Shown here one piece after another: positions 27,151 to 35,948 of a stretch of DNA of 64,000 bases (the first letter of the stretch is position 1; each line of letters starts with the position of its first letter). This DNA comes from Nitrospira sp. GTDB lineage: Bacteria > Nitrospirota > Nitrospiria > Nitrospirales > Nitrospiraceae. The notes beneath the pieces are model-generated. The model did not search any database, was not told the origin of the DNA, and was given only the letters and a program-made list of their open reading frames with translations. The stretch is taken from NCBI GenBank assembly GCA_022226935.1, contig CP092081.1, forward strand, positions 1,264,653 through 1,328,652, read 5' to 3'. A program made the translations under genes and the position numbers.

Positions 27151-27187
27151 TGAAAAGAGGCGGGTGCAGAGGGTCGAATGCATGCTC

Positions 27188-27216
27188 TTATTACCGTAGG
27201 ATTTGATACGTATACT
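27188..27216 (+). promoter_or_regulatory. Possible promoter for pilD
   Basis: TATACT at 27211-27216 matches five of six -10 positions. A weak TTATTA -35 (27188-27193) lies 17 bases upstream. It overlaps the near-palindrome GATACGTATAC (27206-27216), which could be a regulator site. The distance to the pilD start is about 50 bases. Confidence 0.4.
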
Positions 27217-27264
27217 TAGATGCGCGCGCGAGCGTAAGACGAGCGAATCGTAGCGGGAGGCTTG

Positions 27265-28038
27265 ATGGTCCCATATGTGATGCTGCTGTTGTTCGGCGCG
27301 GTCATCGGCAGTTTCCTTAACGTCTGTATCTACCGATTGCCACGCGAAGAGTCTGTCGCTTGGCCTGCCTCGCATTGTCCTGCCTGTCGGCAACCTGTCG
27401 CGGCGTACGACAACATTCCGATTCTCAGCTACCTGCTCCTGCGGGGCCGGTGCCGTTCGTGCCATGTCCCGATCTCCATTCAATATCCGTTGGTGGAAGC
27501 GGCCAATGCCATCGGCTACCTGTTCATATTTTGGATGTTCGGCTTCACAGCCGAGGCGGTGGTGTATGCGGCCGTACTGTCGGCGCTGATTGTGATTACG
27601 GGGACGGATCTTTCTCATACGATGATTCCTGATGCCGTGACCGTACCGGGGATTGCCGTGGGGCTGGTCTGTGCCGCCGTGGTTCTGCCGATCGGCCTGA
27701 TCGATTCTCTGCTTGGCGTCCTCGTGGGCGGAGGTATCCTGTGGTTTCTGGCCTGGGTCAGCCCCTATGTGTTCGGAAAAGAGGGCATGGGCGGCGGGGA
27801 CATTAAACTCATGGCCATGGTCGGCGCGTTCATCGGGTGGCAGCCGGTGTTGTTAGCCATTATGATTGGATCATTTCTGGGCTCCCTCGTCGGTGTCGGG
27901 CTCATTGCTGCCGGGATCACCAGGCGAGATCAATATATTCCGTTTGGACCGTTCCTCGCGGTGGGATCGCTGCTCGCCCTCCTGTTTCACCAGCCGTTCC
28001 TCAACTGGTATTGGTCTCTCATCGATCTTCCCCGGTAA
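27265..28038 (+). CDS. pilD: Type IV prepilin peptidase / N-methyltransferase PilD
   Basis: The product is 257 residues from the ATG at 27265 (GGGAGG is four bases upstream; a TTG one codon earlier is possible). The N-terminal methyltransferase domain has a four-cysteine zinc site: Cys38, Cys41, Cys63 and Cys66 in HCPACRQP and GRCRSCHVP. The aspartyl protease part has Asp115 in GTDLSHTMIPD and Asp179 in the GxGD-type motif MGGGDIKLMAM. About six to eight membrane helices are visible. It cleaves type IV prepilin and pseudopilin leaders and methylates the new N-terminal residue. It leads the pilus region and would process the prepilins encoded after it. Confidence 0.96.
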   Translation: MVPYVMLLLFGAVIGSFLNVCIYRLPREESVAWPASHCPACRQPVAAYDNIPILSYLLLRGRCRSCHVPISIQYPLVEAANAIGYLFIFWMFGFTAEAVVYAAVLSALIVITGTDLSHTMIPDAVTVPGIAVGLVCAAVVLPIGLIDSLLGVLVGGGILWFLAWVSPYVFGKEGMGGGDIKLMAMVGAFIGWQPVLLAIMIGSFLGSLVGVGLIAAGITRRDQYIPFGPFLAVGSLLALLFHQPFLNWYWSLIDLPR

Positions 28039-28332
28039 ATCCCTGTAAAGCGGCTATCAGAGCCTGTTTATAGGCACTGATGATTCTCTCATCTGTATCC
28101 GAATGGACTGGGCACTGTATCTGATTCGGAACAGTTCACAATTGTTCAGATCTATTGGCCCTGGTCATTTCACCGTCTGAGAACCGGCTCTGTCCACGCA
28201 AGATCCCGCCATCTCGGCATCTTATCCCGGGTTTCGAAAGAAGCTGGTCGGCGCGGGGTTTCCTGCGCCATGTGTTACCGCCAGCGGCACGGAACTTGGA
28301 AACGCTCTACGCGCTCGAAGAAAGGAGCGGAC
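28039..28332 (+). other. Intergenic interval between pilD and the first minor-pilin operon
   Basis: No gene is supported here. The interval holds a weak dyad, GAACA and TGTTC separated by nine bases near 28127-28145, that might be an operator. It ends in the ribosome-binding site AAAGGAG at 28321-28327. A sigma-54 consensus was looked for, because pilin genes often use one, but no GG/GC pair with correct spacing was found. Confidence 0.4.
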
Positions 28333-28767
28333 ATGAATGAACGCGGAGTCAGTCTTGTGGAACTGTGTACCGTGCTTGCCATCATGGCGATCGTCGTGGG
28401 AGTCAGCGTGCCGGGGTGGTCGGCACTTATCGCGAAACATCGTCAGCGGGCAGTGGTGACAGAGATTGCGTCTGAATTGCGCATGGCGCGGCAGTTGGCC
28501 ATGGCGCGGCACGAACGCATTCGAGTCGTGGTGAATACAGCGCAATCGGAGCTACGCACTGAGTGCGTGGACTGTGAGACGGCTGTGCTGCGTCGTTATG
28601 AGTTTGCGCACACAGGCACGATTGTCGACTCGATGAGCACTAGGCCTGAGATCCTCTTCCAGTCCAGCGGCCGTTCCGCGACCGCAACGACCATGGTCCT
28701 GATTGATTCCAAGCGCGTGACGCATCAGGTGACGGTGAGCATCACGGGGCGGGTGTCGATGTCATGA
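28333..28767 (+). CDS. GspH/FimT-type minor pseudopilin (set 1)
   Basis: The product is 144 residues from the ATG at 28333 after AAAGGAG. It has a very short leader, MNERG, and the prepilin helix VSLVELCTVLAIMAIVVGVS with Glu at mature position 5. The following segment, AVVTEIASELRMARQLAMAR, is the hallmark of the GspH/FimT family. The C-terminal region is a beta-rich head with a CVDC pair in TECVDCETAV. Such proteins help prime pilus assembly. The stop overlaps the next prepilin start (ATGA), so the set is translationally coupled. The -1 glycine and Glu5 make cleavage by PilD likely. Confidence 0.88.
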   Translation: MNERGVSLVELCTVLAIMAIVVGVSVPGWSALIAKHRQRAVVTEIASELRMARQLAMARHERIRVVVNTAQSELRTECVDCETAVLRRYEFAHTGTIVDSMSTRPEILFQSSGRSATATTMVLIDSKRVTHQVTVSITGRVSMS

Positions 28768-29291
28768 AACGACCAGAGGGGAGACATGCGAAACGACAAC
28801 CTCCGACGACGAGTATGGCGGGGTTTACGCTGGTAGAAAGCATGGTTGCCTTGGTGGTCCTGTCGATAGGCATCCTCGGGACGATCGAAATGTGCGAGTG
28901 GGCGCAGCGTGGCCTTCAGCGCGGTGCGATGACGGCGACGGCCTTGGCTCTGGCTGAATCGTGCTTGGAGGCGAAGCGAAGTCTGCCGTGGGATCAATTG
29001 CTGGCAGATGATCTCGATCAGAACGGGACGCTGGAGTCTCTCATGCACGACGACGGTCTGCTGGACGATGAGACAAACGGCGACGGTATCTTCACGGGCA
29101 GTCAGACGCGGTCCAATATCAGACTGGTCTGGACGGTGGAACTCAACCGCGGAGGAGAGCCGGGGACTGCGAGCCTGGCGACGATAGAGGCGCGCGCGAG
29201 TTTCACCACGCTCGGAGGTCACTCACGCGAAGTGCGCGTACGTACGATCCGGGCAAACCCACGCGCTAGCGGCTCGATGGCGTTGTCATGA
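28764..29291 (+). CDS. PilV/GspI-like minor pilin (set 1)
   Basis: The product is 175 residues. A basic leader ends MAG before the prepilin motif FTLVESMVALVVLSIGILGT, with cleavage after Gly and Glu at +5. The segment LALAESCLEAKRSLPW is typical of PilV/GspI proteins. The head is rich in Asp and Gly (DDLDQNGTLESLMHDDG), which may bind calcium, though no standard loop is clear. It overlaps both neighbours by four bases and is therefore part of a tightly coupled minor-pilin operon. Assignment to PilV rather than another pseudopilin is by position and length. Confidence 0.85.
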   Translation: MKRPEGRHAKRQPPTTSMAGFTLVESMVALVVLSIGILGTIEMCEWAQRGLQRGAMTATALALAESCLEAKRSLPWDQLLADDLDQNGTLESLMHDDGLLDDETNGDGIFTGSQTRSNIRLVWTVELNRGGEPGTASLATIEARASFTTLGGHSREVRVRTIRANPRASGSMALS

Positions 29292-30064
29292 CACACACAG
29301 GAATTTCTGCTTCCCAGCAGGCGAAGCCGATACGGTTGGAATGGCATCTCAATGCGAGAGGGGTCGGTCTCATCGAACTCCTCATCGCTCTGGCGATCAG
29401 CAGCGTGGCGATATCGGCGGCCATTCAAGCGTTTGCCGCATACGGCTTTCGCCTGAGTTCCCAGCACGCCAGCATGACGGCGAATCAAGAACTGCGGCTA
29501 GGGCTGGATGTGTTGTGTAGCGAACTGCGGTTGGCCGGTGGCGGGTTATTGGGCGGAGACACTGTCTTTGTGAAGATGGAAGTGGATGATGTCGAATTCT
29601 TTGCCAACTTGAGCGGATCGTCAACCATCCTGACGCAGATTGCGGAAGCCGGCCGGCAAGACCTGCTGGTAGAAGACGGCGCCGATTGGCCGAAAGGCAA
29701 GCAGGTGCTCCTGTGTACCGCGACGCATTGTGCCTGGAATCGCCTGGCTGCCGACGGCCGAAAGCAAACATTGACGCTCATGGCCCCGACTCTCGAACAG
29801 TATCAGCCGAAGACCGCCGTCGTTTTGCTGAATCGGGTGCGCTATTACGTGAAGCGCTCCGATGAGGGGACTCAGCGATTGATGCGTGAAGTGGACGGCG
29901 TGGCAAGTACGGTATTGAACGATGTGAGTGGAGTACAACTGCAGTATTTCAACAGAAACGGAGGCATGACCAATGATGCGCGTGATGTTGTGCGCGTTCG
30001 TGTGACGATACAGGCGGGCCGCCAAGGATCGAAACTCTCGCGAGATATCGCGATCAGAATGTAA
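29288..30064 (+). CDS. PilW-like minor pilin (set 1)
   Basis: The product is 258 residues. A longer leader with LNARG precedes VGLIELLIALAISSVAISAA, a prepilin helix with Glu5. The LRLGLDVLCSELRLAGGGLL stretch resembles the PilW/GspJ family, in which ELRLAG-type motifs are common. Cysteines occur in VLLCTATHCAWNRL and could form a disulfide. The head contains strands ending VRVTIQAGRQGSKLSRDIAI. The gene overlaps the PilV-like start by four bases and is followed after 22 bases by a PilX-like gene, the standard order of minor-pilin operons. Confidence 0.85.
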   Translation: MTHTGISASQQAKPIRLEWHLNARGVGLIELLIALAISSVAISAAIQAFAAYGFRLSSQHASMTANQELRLGLDVLCSELRLAGGGLLGGDTVFVKMEVDDVEFFANLSGSSTILTQIAEAGRQDLLVEDGADWPKGKQVLLCTATHCAWNRLAADGRKQTLTLMAPTLEQYQPKTAVVLLNRVRYYVKRSDEGTQRLMREVDGVASTVLNDVSGVQLQYFNRNGGMTNDARDVVRVRVTIQAGRQGSKLSRDIAIRM

Positions 30065-30086
30065 TTAGCAAAGGGGATCAGGGAAT

Positions 30087-31574
30087 ATGAATAGGAGTGC
30101 AGAACGCTCAGCCACGACGAAGCAGCGGGATGAACGGGGAATGGCCTTGTTGGCGGTGTTGATGGTGGTGTTTCTCTTGACCCTCTTGGGGATGACGTCC
30201 ATGCAGCTAGCGGGACAGGAGGTCGTCGGTGCCAGTGCATTGCAGGAAGAGCGGGTCGCGCATCACGCTGCAGAGGCGGCTATCGATGTCGTGATGGGGT
30301 GGTTTCACGATCCCGCACTTCGCCCGCATGAAGTCGGGACGACCTGGTTTGCCAAACGATTAATCAATGCCCAGGGGGATCCTTCCTATGTCGACGCGCA
30401 AGGGCATCCGCAATTCGTCGGGACGAGCGCGAATCCCGATATGGTTTTCGATGCAGCGAATCTCCAGCATGACAGATTGTTAAACGATCCTCAGACAGGC
30501 TGGTTCAAATCGCTCAAGGGGCTCTCAAGAATTCTCAAGTTACGAGTCTATGGGGCGGCGAGACCAGGTTTGCTCTGCACGGTAGAAGTGACGGCGGGGG
30601 CCGGCCGTGCCTCGCGTGTAACAAAGACGCTAAGCATGGAATTCGGAGCCTATGCGGTTCCCGCTCTGCATGCGCCGTTGCAAAGCGGCACTCTTGGAAG
30701 CGAGACAGGGCAATCCCGATCGGGTTCCATTTTCGCGCATTGGGGGGAAATGGTGGTCCGTGGTCGCGCCTATTTTCCCCGGCCGGAAGACGTTCCGATC
30801 AAGAGTGGAATGGCTTCGGTGAGCGGACAACCCTATGACGAAATGAGTCATCGCGAGGATCGATGGTTGACGATCCGGCTGGGGGGCGATGCCTTTTTTG
30901 CCCAGCTTCCGGTCGAAGCCTGGTCAGGTGTGCCATTGAATGTTCATGCTCACCAGGAGCCGGTCCCCGGCATCAAGGTGGATCAGTGGGACTACACGAC
31001 CTTGAAGCGAATGGCGATGCAGTTCGGCCAAGTGTATGGGATCGATCGGGACGGGTTGTTGTATGCGGGTGGCGTGATTCAACCCGGTTTGGGGCGTCCT
31101 GCCTCCGAGGTGTTTGCCTCTAAGGGACCGGGCGATCATCGGGGGCTCGTGTTTGTGGATACGCTGGATGGGATGCCGCCTCGCCTCGATAACTTGGGTT
31201 CGATCGTGCTGGATCAGGACTACGCCGAAGGCATCTTTATTGTGAACGCGCATGTTCTTTGGAAGGCAGGAAGCACTGGACGAGCCGTGCCGGCGTTGAG
31301 TCCGCCCCCTGAAGGTCAGCAGTCGCTTGGAACACGGATACCGGTGCAACTGTCCGGCATTCACCTTCAGGGGGTCTTGTACGCCGCAGGTGATGTTCGG
31401 GTTGCCGGCTATCTCAAAGTCTACGGCGGGGTGGTTGCACAAGGCGCGATTATGGAAGGTGCCAACGGATCGGGCTCATTAGAGGTGTGGTACAACCACG
31501 ATCTTCGCGAAGGACTTGTGCAGGGTCTGCCGGTGGTGTTCGTCGCGCCGGGCAGTTGGCAGACCAAAATGTGA
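30087..31574 (+). CDS. Large PilX-type minor pilin / pilus tip protein (set 1)
   Basis: The product is 495 residues, far longer than typical PilX (about 200). The N-terminal helix RGMALLAVLMVVFLLTLLGM lacks the mature Glu5, as in PilX/GspK tip subunits. It is followed by VVGASALQEERVAHHAAEAA, the PilX_N signature. The extra 350 residues have no recognised domain. The end, GIHLQGVLYAAGDVRVAGYL then KVYGGVVAQGAIMEG, resembles the repetitive beta-helix strands of bactofilin-like or autotransporter proteins. GspK-like large tip proteins cap the pseudopilus, so this may be an equivalent cap. That is inference from size and N-terminus. Confidence 0.8.
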   Translation: MNRSAERSATTKQRDERGMALLAVLMVVFLLTLLGMTSMQLAGQEVVGASALQEERVAHHAAEAAIDVVMGWFHDPALRPHEVGTTWFAKRLINAQGDPSYVDAQGHPQFVGTSANPDMVFDAANLQHDRLLNDPQTGWFKSLKGLSRILKLRVYGAARPGLLCTVEVTAGAGRASRVTKTLSMEFGAYAVPALHAPLQSGTLGSETGQSRSGSIFAHWGEMVVRGRAYFPRPEDVPIKSGMASVSGQPYDEMSHREDRWLTIRLGGDAFFAQLPVEAWSGVPLNVHAHQEPVPGIKVDQWDYTTLKRMAMQFGQVYGIDRDGLLYAGGVIQPGLGRPASEVFASKGPGDHRGLVFVDTLDGMPPRLDNLGSIVLDQDYAEGIFIVNAHVLWKAGSTGRAVPALSPPPEGQQSLGTRIPVQLSGIHLQGVLYAAGDVRVAGYLKVYGGVVAQGAIMEGANGSGSLEVWYNHDLREGLVQGLPVVFVAPGSWQTKM

Positions 31575-31644
31575 GGCGACAAAGGCATCATTGACATTGG
31601 GCAATCAATTCGCCGTCAACTATAGTGAGAAAGGAACAGAGGCT

Positions 31645-33444
31645 ATGATCCGTGCAATGTCACCTGCGTTATTGTCAAGCGGGCCACCATCTGAGAAAAC
31701 ACGCTCACCCAGAATGCGTCCGTCCGGCCTCTATGAGCCACTCGTTCGCCAGGGATTTCTCCGGCAGGAAGAACTGACGATCGCCCTCTCGGAAGCGTTG
31801 CGAAAGCGGCTTGACGCGGCCACGCTGCTCATGGACCGCTATAGAATTCCAAAACCGGCGATCGGTGCAGCCCTGGCGGAATTCTACGAGTGCCAGTTTC
31901 TCGCCTATGATGAGCAGACCATCGTGGAGCCGGAATTGCTGAAGAATCTCAGCATCGACTACCTGCGAACGAATCATTGGGTCCCTCTCAGGCGGCAGGG
32001 GCAAGGGGTGGAGGTTTTGATTGACGATCCACATAACCCTGACAAACTTCTCGATGTGCGGCGGGCTTTCCCTGGTCAAACAGTCTTCTATCACGTTGGT
32101 TTGCGGGCAGATATCGCGCGAGTGTTGAGCGACGTCTGCGGGCGGGAGGTCGGTGATCCCATCACGGATATTCTGGGCGAGCTGGTCAGTGAAGCGCAGT
32201 TGGAAGAACAGCAAAATGCCACCATTGCCGCCATCACCGAAAACGATTCGGCCATCGTCCGTCTCGCCAACCAGATCATCGCAGAGGCCTATCGGCGAGG
32301 CGCGTCGGATATTCATATCGAGCCGTATGCCGACCGCAAAGAAACGGCCGTGCGTTTTCGGGTCGATGGGACCTGTTTTACCTATATGAAAATTCCCGCC
32401 GCCTATCGTCGGGCCATTGTGTCGCGCGTGAAAATCATGGCCAGCCTCGACATTGCGGAACGGCGAAAACCTCAAGATGGAAAGATTCGATTCAAATTGA
32501 GCACAGGGCAGGAGATTGAATTACGTGTTGCGACACTCCCCACTGCAGGATTTAACGAGGATGTGGTGATTCGGCTCTTAAGTGCCAACGGGCCTCGGCG
32601 TCTCGAGGAACTGGAGTTCAGTCGCGAGACTCGTCGATTGGTTGGCACCTTGGCTGAGAAGCCGCATGGCATTGTGCTGTGTGCAGGACCGACGGGATCG
32701 GGGAAGACCACGACGTTGCATGCCATTTTGGCTTCCATCAACACGGACGAACGAAAAATCTGGACGGCGGAAGACCCGATCGAAATCACCCAGGACGGCT
32801 TGCGGCAGGTGCAGGTCCATCCGAAGATCGGCCTGACCTTTGCCACCACCATGAGGGCGTTTCTGCGAGCGGATCCGGATGTGATCATGATCGGCGAAAT
32901 GCGCGACAAGGAAACGGCGGATATTGCCATTGAAGCCTCTTTGACGGGCCATCTGGTGTTCAGCACCATCCATACGAATAGTGCCGTGGAAACGGTCGTG
33001 CGGTTGCTCGATATGGGTTGTGATCCATTCAATTTTTCCGACGCCATGTTGGGTGTACTTGCCATGCGGTTGTGTAAGCGTATTTGCTCCCATTGCCGAG
33101 AAGCCTATGAGCCCACTCGCGACGAATGTGAGGAACTGATACAGGCATTTGGAGTTGGAGAGTGGGAGCGCGCCCACCTCGGCGGGCATAGGCCGCTCAC
33201 ACTGTATCGTGGGCGTGGATGTGAGGCGTGCAATCACATCGGCTATCGCGGGCGGGTACCCATTCATGAACTTATGGTGGTTTCTGATCACATGAAGGCA
33301 CTCATTCAAACACGGACCCGCACCGGCGAATTGTTAGCCCTTGCCAAGAGCGAGGGCATGAAGACATTACTTCAGGACGGCATCGAGAAAGTCCTTCAAG
33401 GGCTCACTACGTATAAACAGGTGCGAGCGGTGGCTATCAAATAG
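31645..33444 (+). CDS. pilB: Type IV pilus assembly / type II secretion ATPase (PilB/GspE family)
   Basis: The product is 599 residues from ATG 31645. An N-terminal MshEN/T2SSE-N-like domain (LVRQGFLRQEELTIALSEAL, LLMDRYRIP) precedes the ATPase. DSAIVRLANQIIAEAYRRGA and SDIHIEPYADRKETAVRFRV lead into Walker A GPTGSGKTTTLH (Lys about 354). DPDVIMIGEMRDKETADIAI covers Walker B and TGHLVFSTIHTN the His box. A four-cysteine zinc site is formed by CSHC and CEAC near residues 490-535. It powers pilus or pseudopilus extension. PilB versus GspE is not resolved by sequence, but the pilin neighbours favour pilus assembly. An upstream open extension to 31516 overlaps the PilX gene and is not expected to be coding. 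Confidence 0.93.
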   Translation: MIRAMSPALLSSGPPSEKTRSPRMRPSGLYEPLVRQGFLRQEELTIALSEALRKRLDAATLLMDRYRIPKPAIGAALAEFYECQFLAYDEQTIVEPELLKNLSIDYLRTNHWVPLRRQGQGVEVLIDDPHNPDKLLDVRRAFPGQTVFYHVGLRADIARVLSDVCGREVGDPITDILGELVSEAQLEEQQNATIAAITENDSAIVRLANQIIAEAYRRGASDIHIEPYADRKETAVRFRVDGTCFTYMKIPAAYRRAIVSRVKIMASLDIAERRKPQDGKIRFKLSTGQEIELRVATLPTAGFNEDVVIRLLSANGPRRLEELEFSRETRRLVGTLAEKPHGIVLCAGPTGSGKTTTLHAILASINTDERKIWTAEDPIEITQDGLRQVQVHPKIGLTFATTMRAFLRADPDVIMIGEMRDKETADIAIEASLTGHLVFSTIHTNSAVETVVRLLDMGCDPFNFSDAMLGVLAMRLCKRICSHCREAYEPTRDECEELIQAFGVGEWERAHLGGHRPLTLYRGRGCEACNHIGYRGRVPIHELMVVSDHMKALIQTRTRTGELLALAKSEGMKTLLQDGIEKVLQGLTTYKQVRAVAIK

Positions 33445-33774
33445 CCGTGTTTCTGGTCGTATTCAACGACACGTTGCCTACCGTTAGACGTCGTTGTTCC
33501 CCGGCAACTATGTAGGTTTATCTCACCAAGACTGTGCCGGGCCTGCATTGTGCCGGGGCATCCGTTGCTTCATCTGCTCGCCAGGCTCAAAGGGACTCCC
33601 TCCGCACCGCTCCCGCTTGGAATTCTGGCTCTCTCCCAGGAACAGGACCGCAAACATCTCGACAAAAATTGTCATCTGCTAGACCACCGAACGCTCGGAA
33701 TTGTACGCCTGGTTCCATGAACGAGACAGATATATCAAAGGGTTGTGCGGCAGTATGCCTGTGGCGTCATCGGC
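33445..33774 (+). other. Intergenic interval between pilB and the second minor-pilin set
   Basis: About 330 bases with no supported gene. A 7-bp inverted repeat (CAACGAC at 33463-33469 and its complement near 33489-33495) follows the pilB stop, but the loop is long and there is no T run, so a terminator call is weak. No convincing promoter was found. The boundary suggests that set 2 may have its own transcription start. Confidence 0.4.
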
Positions 33775-34278
33775 ATGGCACTTGCTCATCTGCCTGTCGC
33801 TATGTGTAGCCGTCGCTATCAATCCCGAACTGCCGTTGCCCGTTCCCAGGCAGGGTTTACGCTCATTGAGGTGATGATCGCGGTGGCGATCGTGGGCATT
33901 CTTGCCATGGTGGCCGTACCAAATTATCTCCAATGGAATGCGCGATATCAGTTGAAGCAGGGCGCCACCGAGCTTGCCGGAAGTCTCACTCTGGCCAGAA
34001 TGGCGGCGATGAACCGCAATCTTGCCGTAACTGTGACGCTGGCGCTTGTCTCCGGAAGAGTAAATGTCGATTTCGGGGGTGCGCTCGCTCCCATCGTGTT
34101 ACCACAAGCAATTGTTGGATTTACCGGTGGACCAACAGTGCAATTCACTCGACAAGGGTTGAGCGGATCTACCGTGAATGTGCCGCTGACCCTGGTGTCT
34201 CAGCAGGGAACTGTCTACTCAGTGGTCGTTACCCCATCAGGGAAAGTGAACTGGTGCGCTCACGCAACATGCCCATAG
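33775..34278 (+). CDS. GspH/FimT-type minor pseudopilin (set 2)
   Basis: The product is about 167 residues; the start is unresolved. Candidates are GTG 33745, ATG 33775 and ATG 33802, none with a good ribosome-binding site. All give a leader ending ARSQAG before the prepilin helix FTLIEVMIAVAIVGILAMVA with Glu5. LKQGATELAGSLTLARMAAM matches the GspH/FimT family. The head ends in KVNWCAHATCP, giving two Cys near the C-terminus. It begins the second FimT-PilV-PilW-PilX set. The two FimT copies are clearly diverged, so this is not a recent duplication. Confidence 0.85.
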   Translation: MALAHLPVAMCSRRYQSRTAVARSQAGFTLIEVMIAVAIVGILAMVAVPNYLQWNARYQLKQGATELAGSLTLARMAAMNRNLAVTVTLALVSGRVNVDFGGALAPIVLPQAIVGFTGGPTVQFTRQGLSGSTVNVPLTLVSQQGTVYSVVVTPSGKVNWCAHATCP

Positions 34279-34285
34279 AGGCTGA

Positions 34286-34810
34286 ATGAAACAAACGATA
34301 GAGCACAAAACTTCGTCAAGAATGGTCGCGCGCCGTCAGCGAGGGTTCACCTTGTTGGAAGCGATGGTCGCAGCCGGCGTGCTTTCAGTCGGGCTATTGG
34401 GCCTGGCGGGATTGTCCGGAATGTCGCTGGGAAAAAATGTTGATGCCAACGATATGGCGCGCGTCACCAATGTCGCTGCCGATATGGCCGAGCGCATTCA
34501 GAATAATCGGCAACGTGTTTTGGATTATCACAACACCGCGACGAACGCCGCCTGTCCACAGAGCGTCAGCACTCAGCGTATGGCCTGGGGCGACTGCACG
34601 CAATGGACAACCTTGGTGGCTAACTCTGGTCTCTTGGGGGCTGTTGGCACCGTAACAGCCACACGCCTTGATCCGGATCCCACGGCGAATCCGGTAACCA
34701 TGAATCGTTTCCTCGTCACGGTGACCGTCAACTGGCAAACCAGACAGACAGATGTGAGCACGGCTCGGACCAAGACCGCGGTATTTACGACGGTGGTCGC
34801 GCCGGAATAG
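34286..34810 (+). CDS. pilV: Type IV pilus modification protein PilV (set 2)
   Basis: The product is 174 residues. A basic leader ARRQRG is followed by FTLLEAMVAAGVLSVGLLGL, cleavage after Gly and Glu at +5. The segments GKNVDANDMARVTNVAADMA and ERIQNNRQRVLDY match the PilV family (the latter is a common PilV signature around ADMAERIQ). It carries two Cys in ACPQSV and WGDCTQW. PilV works with PilW, PilX, FimT and PilY1 to prime pilus assembly and surface display. It lies seven bases after FimT and 14 before PilW. Confidence 0.88.
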   Translation: MKQTIEHKTSSRMVARRQRGFTLLEAMVAAGVLSVGLLGLAGLSGMSLGKNVDANDMARVTNVAADMAERIQNNRQRVLDYHNTATNAACPQSVSTQRMAWGDCTQWTTLVANSGLLGAVGTVTATRLDPDPTANPVTMNRFLVTVTVNWQTRQTDVSTARTKTAVFTTVVAPE

Positions 34811-34830
34811 GCGCAGCCTGGAGCATGACT

Positions 34831-35934
34831 ATGCGGAGATTCGACCTAAACCAGCAGGGTTTCACTCTCGTGGAATTGATGGCGGCCGTCTTGATCACCG
34901 TCGTGATTGTGGCCGCTACTATGACCACGGTCGCCACCTCGAATCGTGCCAATGTGGTCAATACGCAAGTCGCGGATACCCAGCAAAATGTCCGATTGGC
35001 AACTGATCTGCTTAGCCGGGACATCAAGCTTGCCGGCTTCAACTACAACGCGACCGATCCGGCGACAGCCCCGGTGGGTAACTGCAATGCCACCATCGGC
35101 GCTGTCACGAAGCCGGTCGGATTGCTCCCGCAGGATCAATCGCCGAATGCCGCGGATACCGGGCCCGATGGCGTTTCCATGGTGCTGCCGATCATGAATA
35201 CGACGGGATGGACGCTGACGGCGGCGGCGGGCGGAACTGCTAATGCGGTGACATTTGACAATTCGATCAGTCTCTCAGGCACCGCCATAACCGAAATGCT
35301 TGCTCAGGGGCTTGCTGTCGATTCCACCATTTCGATCGGAGGGGCAGTCTCAAAAACCGTCAAGGCCATCGGTGCAACCTCTATCGGCTTTGGCGCCGGG
35401 AATTATGTGAGCGGTCAATTTCCTATCGGTACGCCTGTGTATCTGATGCAGTGTGTGCGATACCAAATCATTGCCAATACGCCGGCTACCTGCGGGAGCA
35501 ATGCGCCGTGCCTGGTCCGAGACAATGTGCCGCTCGTCGATGGCGTCGAAGATCTCCAAATCACGTATGCCTGCGACGGGTGCAACCAGGTGGCGCCTAA
35601 CCCACTCTATGCTGACGGGATCATCGATGATCAAGACGGGACTTCCTCCGGTGGATTCCCGACCTTTTCTCAGGGCGATTTTGTTTCCAACGGGTCGTGG
35701 GCGATTACGCCGAGGACCCCGGACAAGATCAGGATGGCACAAGTGAGCGTGGTGGTCAGGCCAACGAAAGCGGATGACGGATTAGATGAGAAGGGAACCA
35801 AAGGTGTCAACACGACAGGGCCTGTGATCGTCGGCGATCACAATCCTTCGGCAGACGCCGGCTATGACGCCACCACTTATCAGCAGCAACGAAGGCGGGT
35901 GCTGGTCCGCACAATCCAGCCGAGAAACCTGTAG
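34831..35934 (+). CDS. pilW: PilW-like minor pilin (set 2)
   Basis: The product is 367 residues from ATG 34831, which has GGAG seven bases upstream; ATG 34825 would add two residues. The prepilin helix is QQGFTLVELMAAVLITVVIV with Glu5. The PilW signature VRLATDLLSRDIKLAGFNYN follows. The head is long (about 330 residues), beta-rich and contains several Cys (VGNCNATIGA, MQCVRYQI, CGSNAPCLV, YACDGCNQV) that may form disulfides. VDGVEDLQITYA is a common PilW motif. PilX follows after 14 bases, consistent with the usual pilW-pilX-pilY1 order. Confidence 0.88.
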   Translation: MRRFDLNQQGFTLVELMAAVLITVVIVAATMTTVATSNRANVVNTQVADTQQNVRLATDLLSRDIKLAGFNYNATDPATAPVGNCNATIGAVTKPVGLLPQDQSPNAADTGPDGVSMVLPIMNTTGWTLTAAAGGTANAVTFDNSISLSGTAITEMLAQGLAVDSTISIGGAVSKTVKAIGATSIGFGAGNYVSGQFPIGTPVYLMQCVRYQIIANTPATCGSNAPCLVRDNVPLVDGVEDLQITYACDGCNQVAPNPLYADGIIDDQDGTSSGGFPTFSQGDFVSNGSWAITPRTPDKIRMAQVSVVVRPTKADDGLDEKGTKGVNTTGPVIVGDHNPSADAGYDATTYQQQRRRVLVRTIQPRNL

Positions 35935-35948
35935 CGAGAGATGCCGCA

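Noticed and set aside
28039..28332. Sigma-54 promoter before the first minor-pilin set
   Set aside because: A GGGCAC sequence near 28110 lacks the GC element at the correct distance.
33463..33495. Terminator after pilB
   Set aside because: Only seven paired bases with a loop of about 19 bases and no T run.
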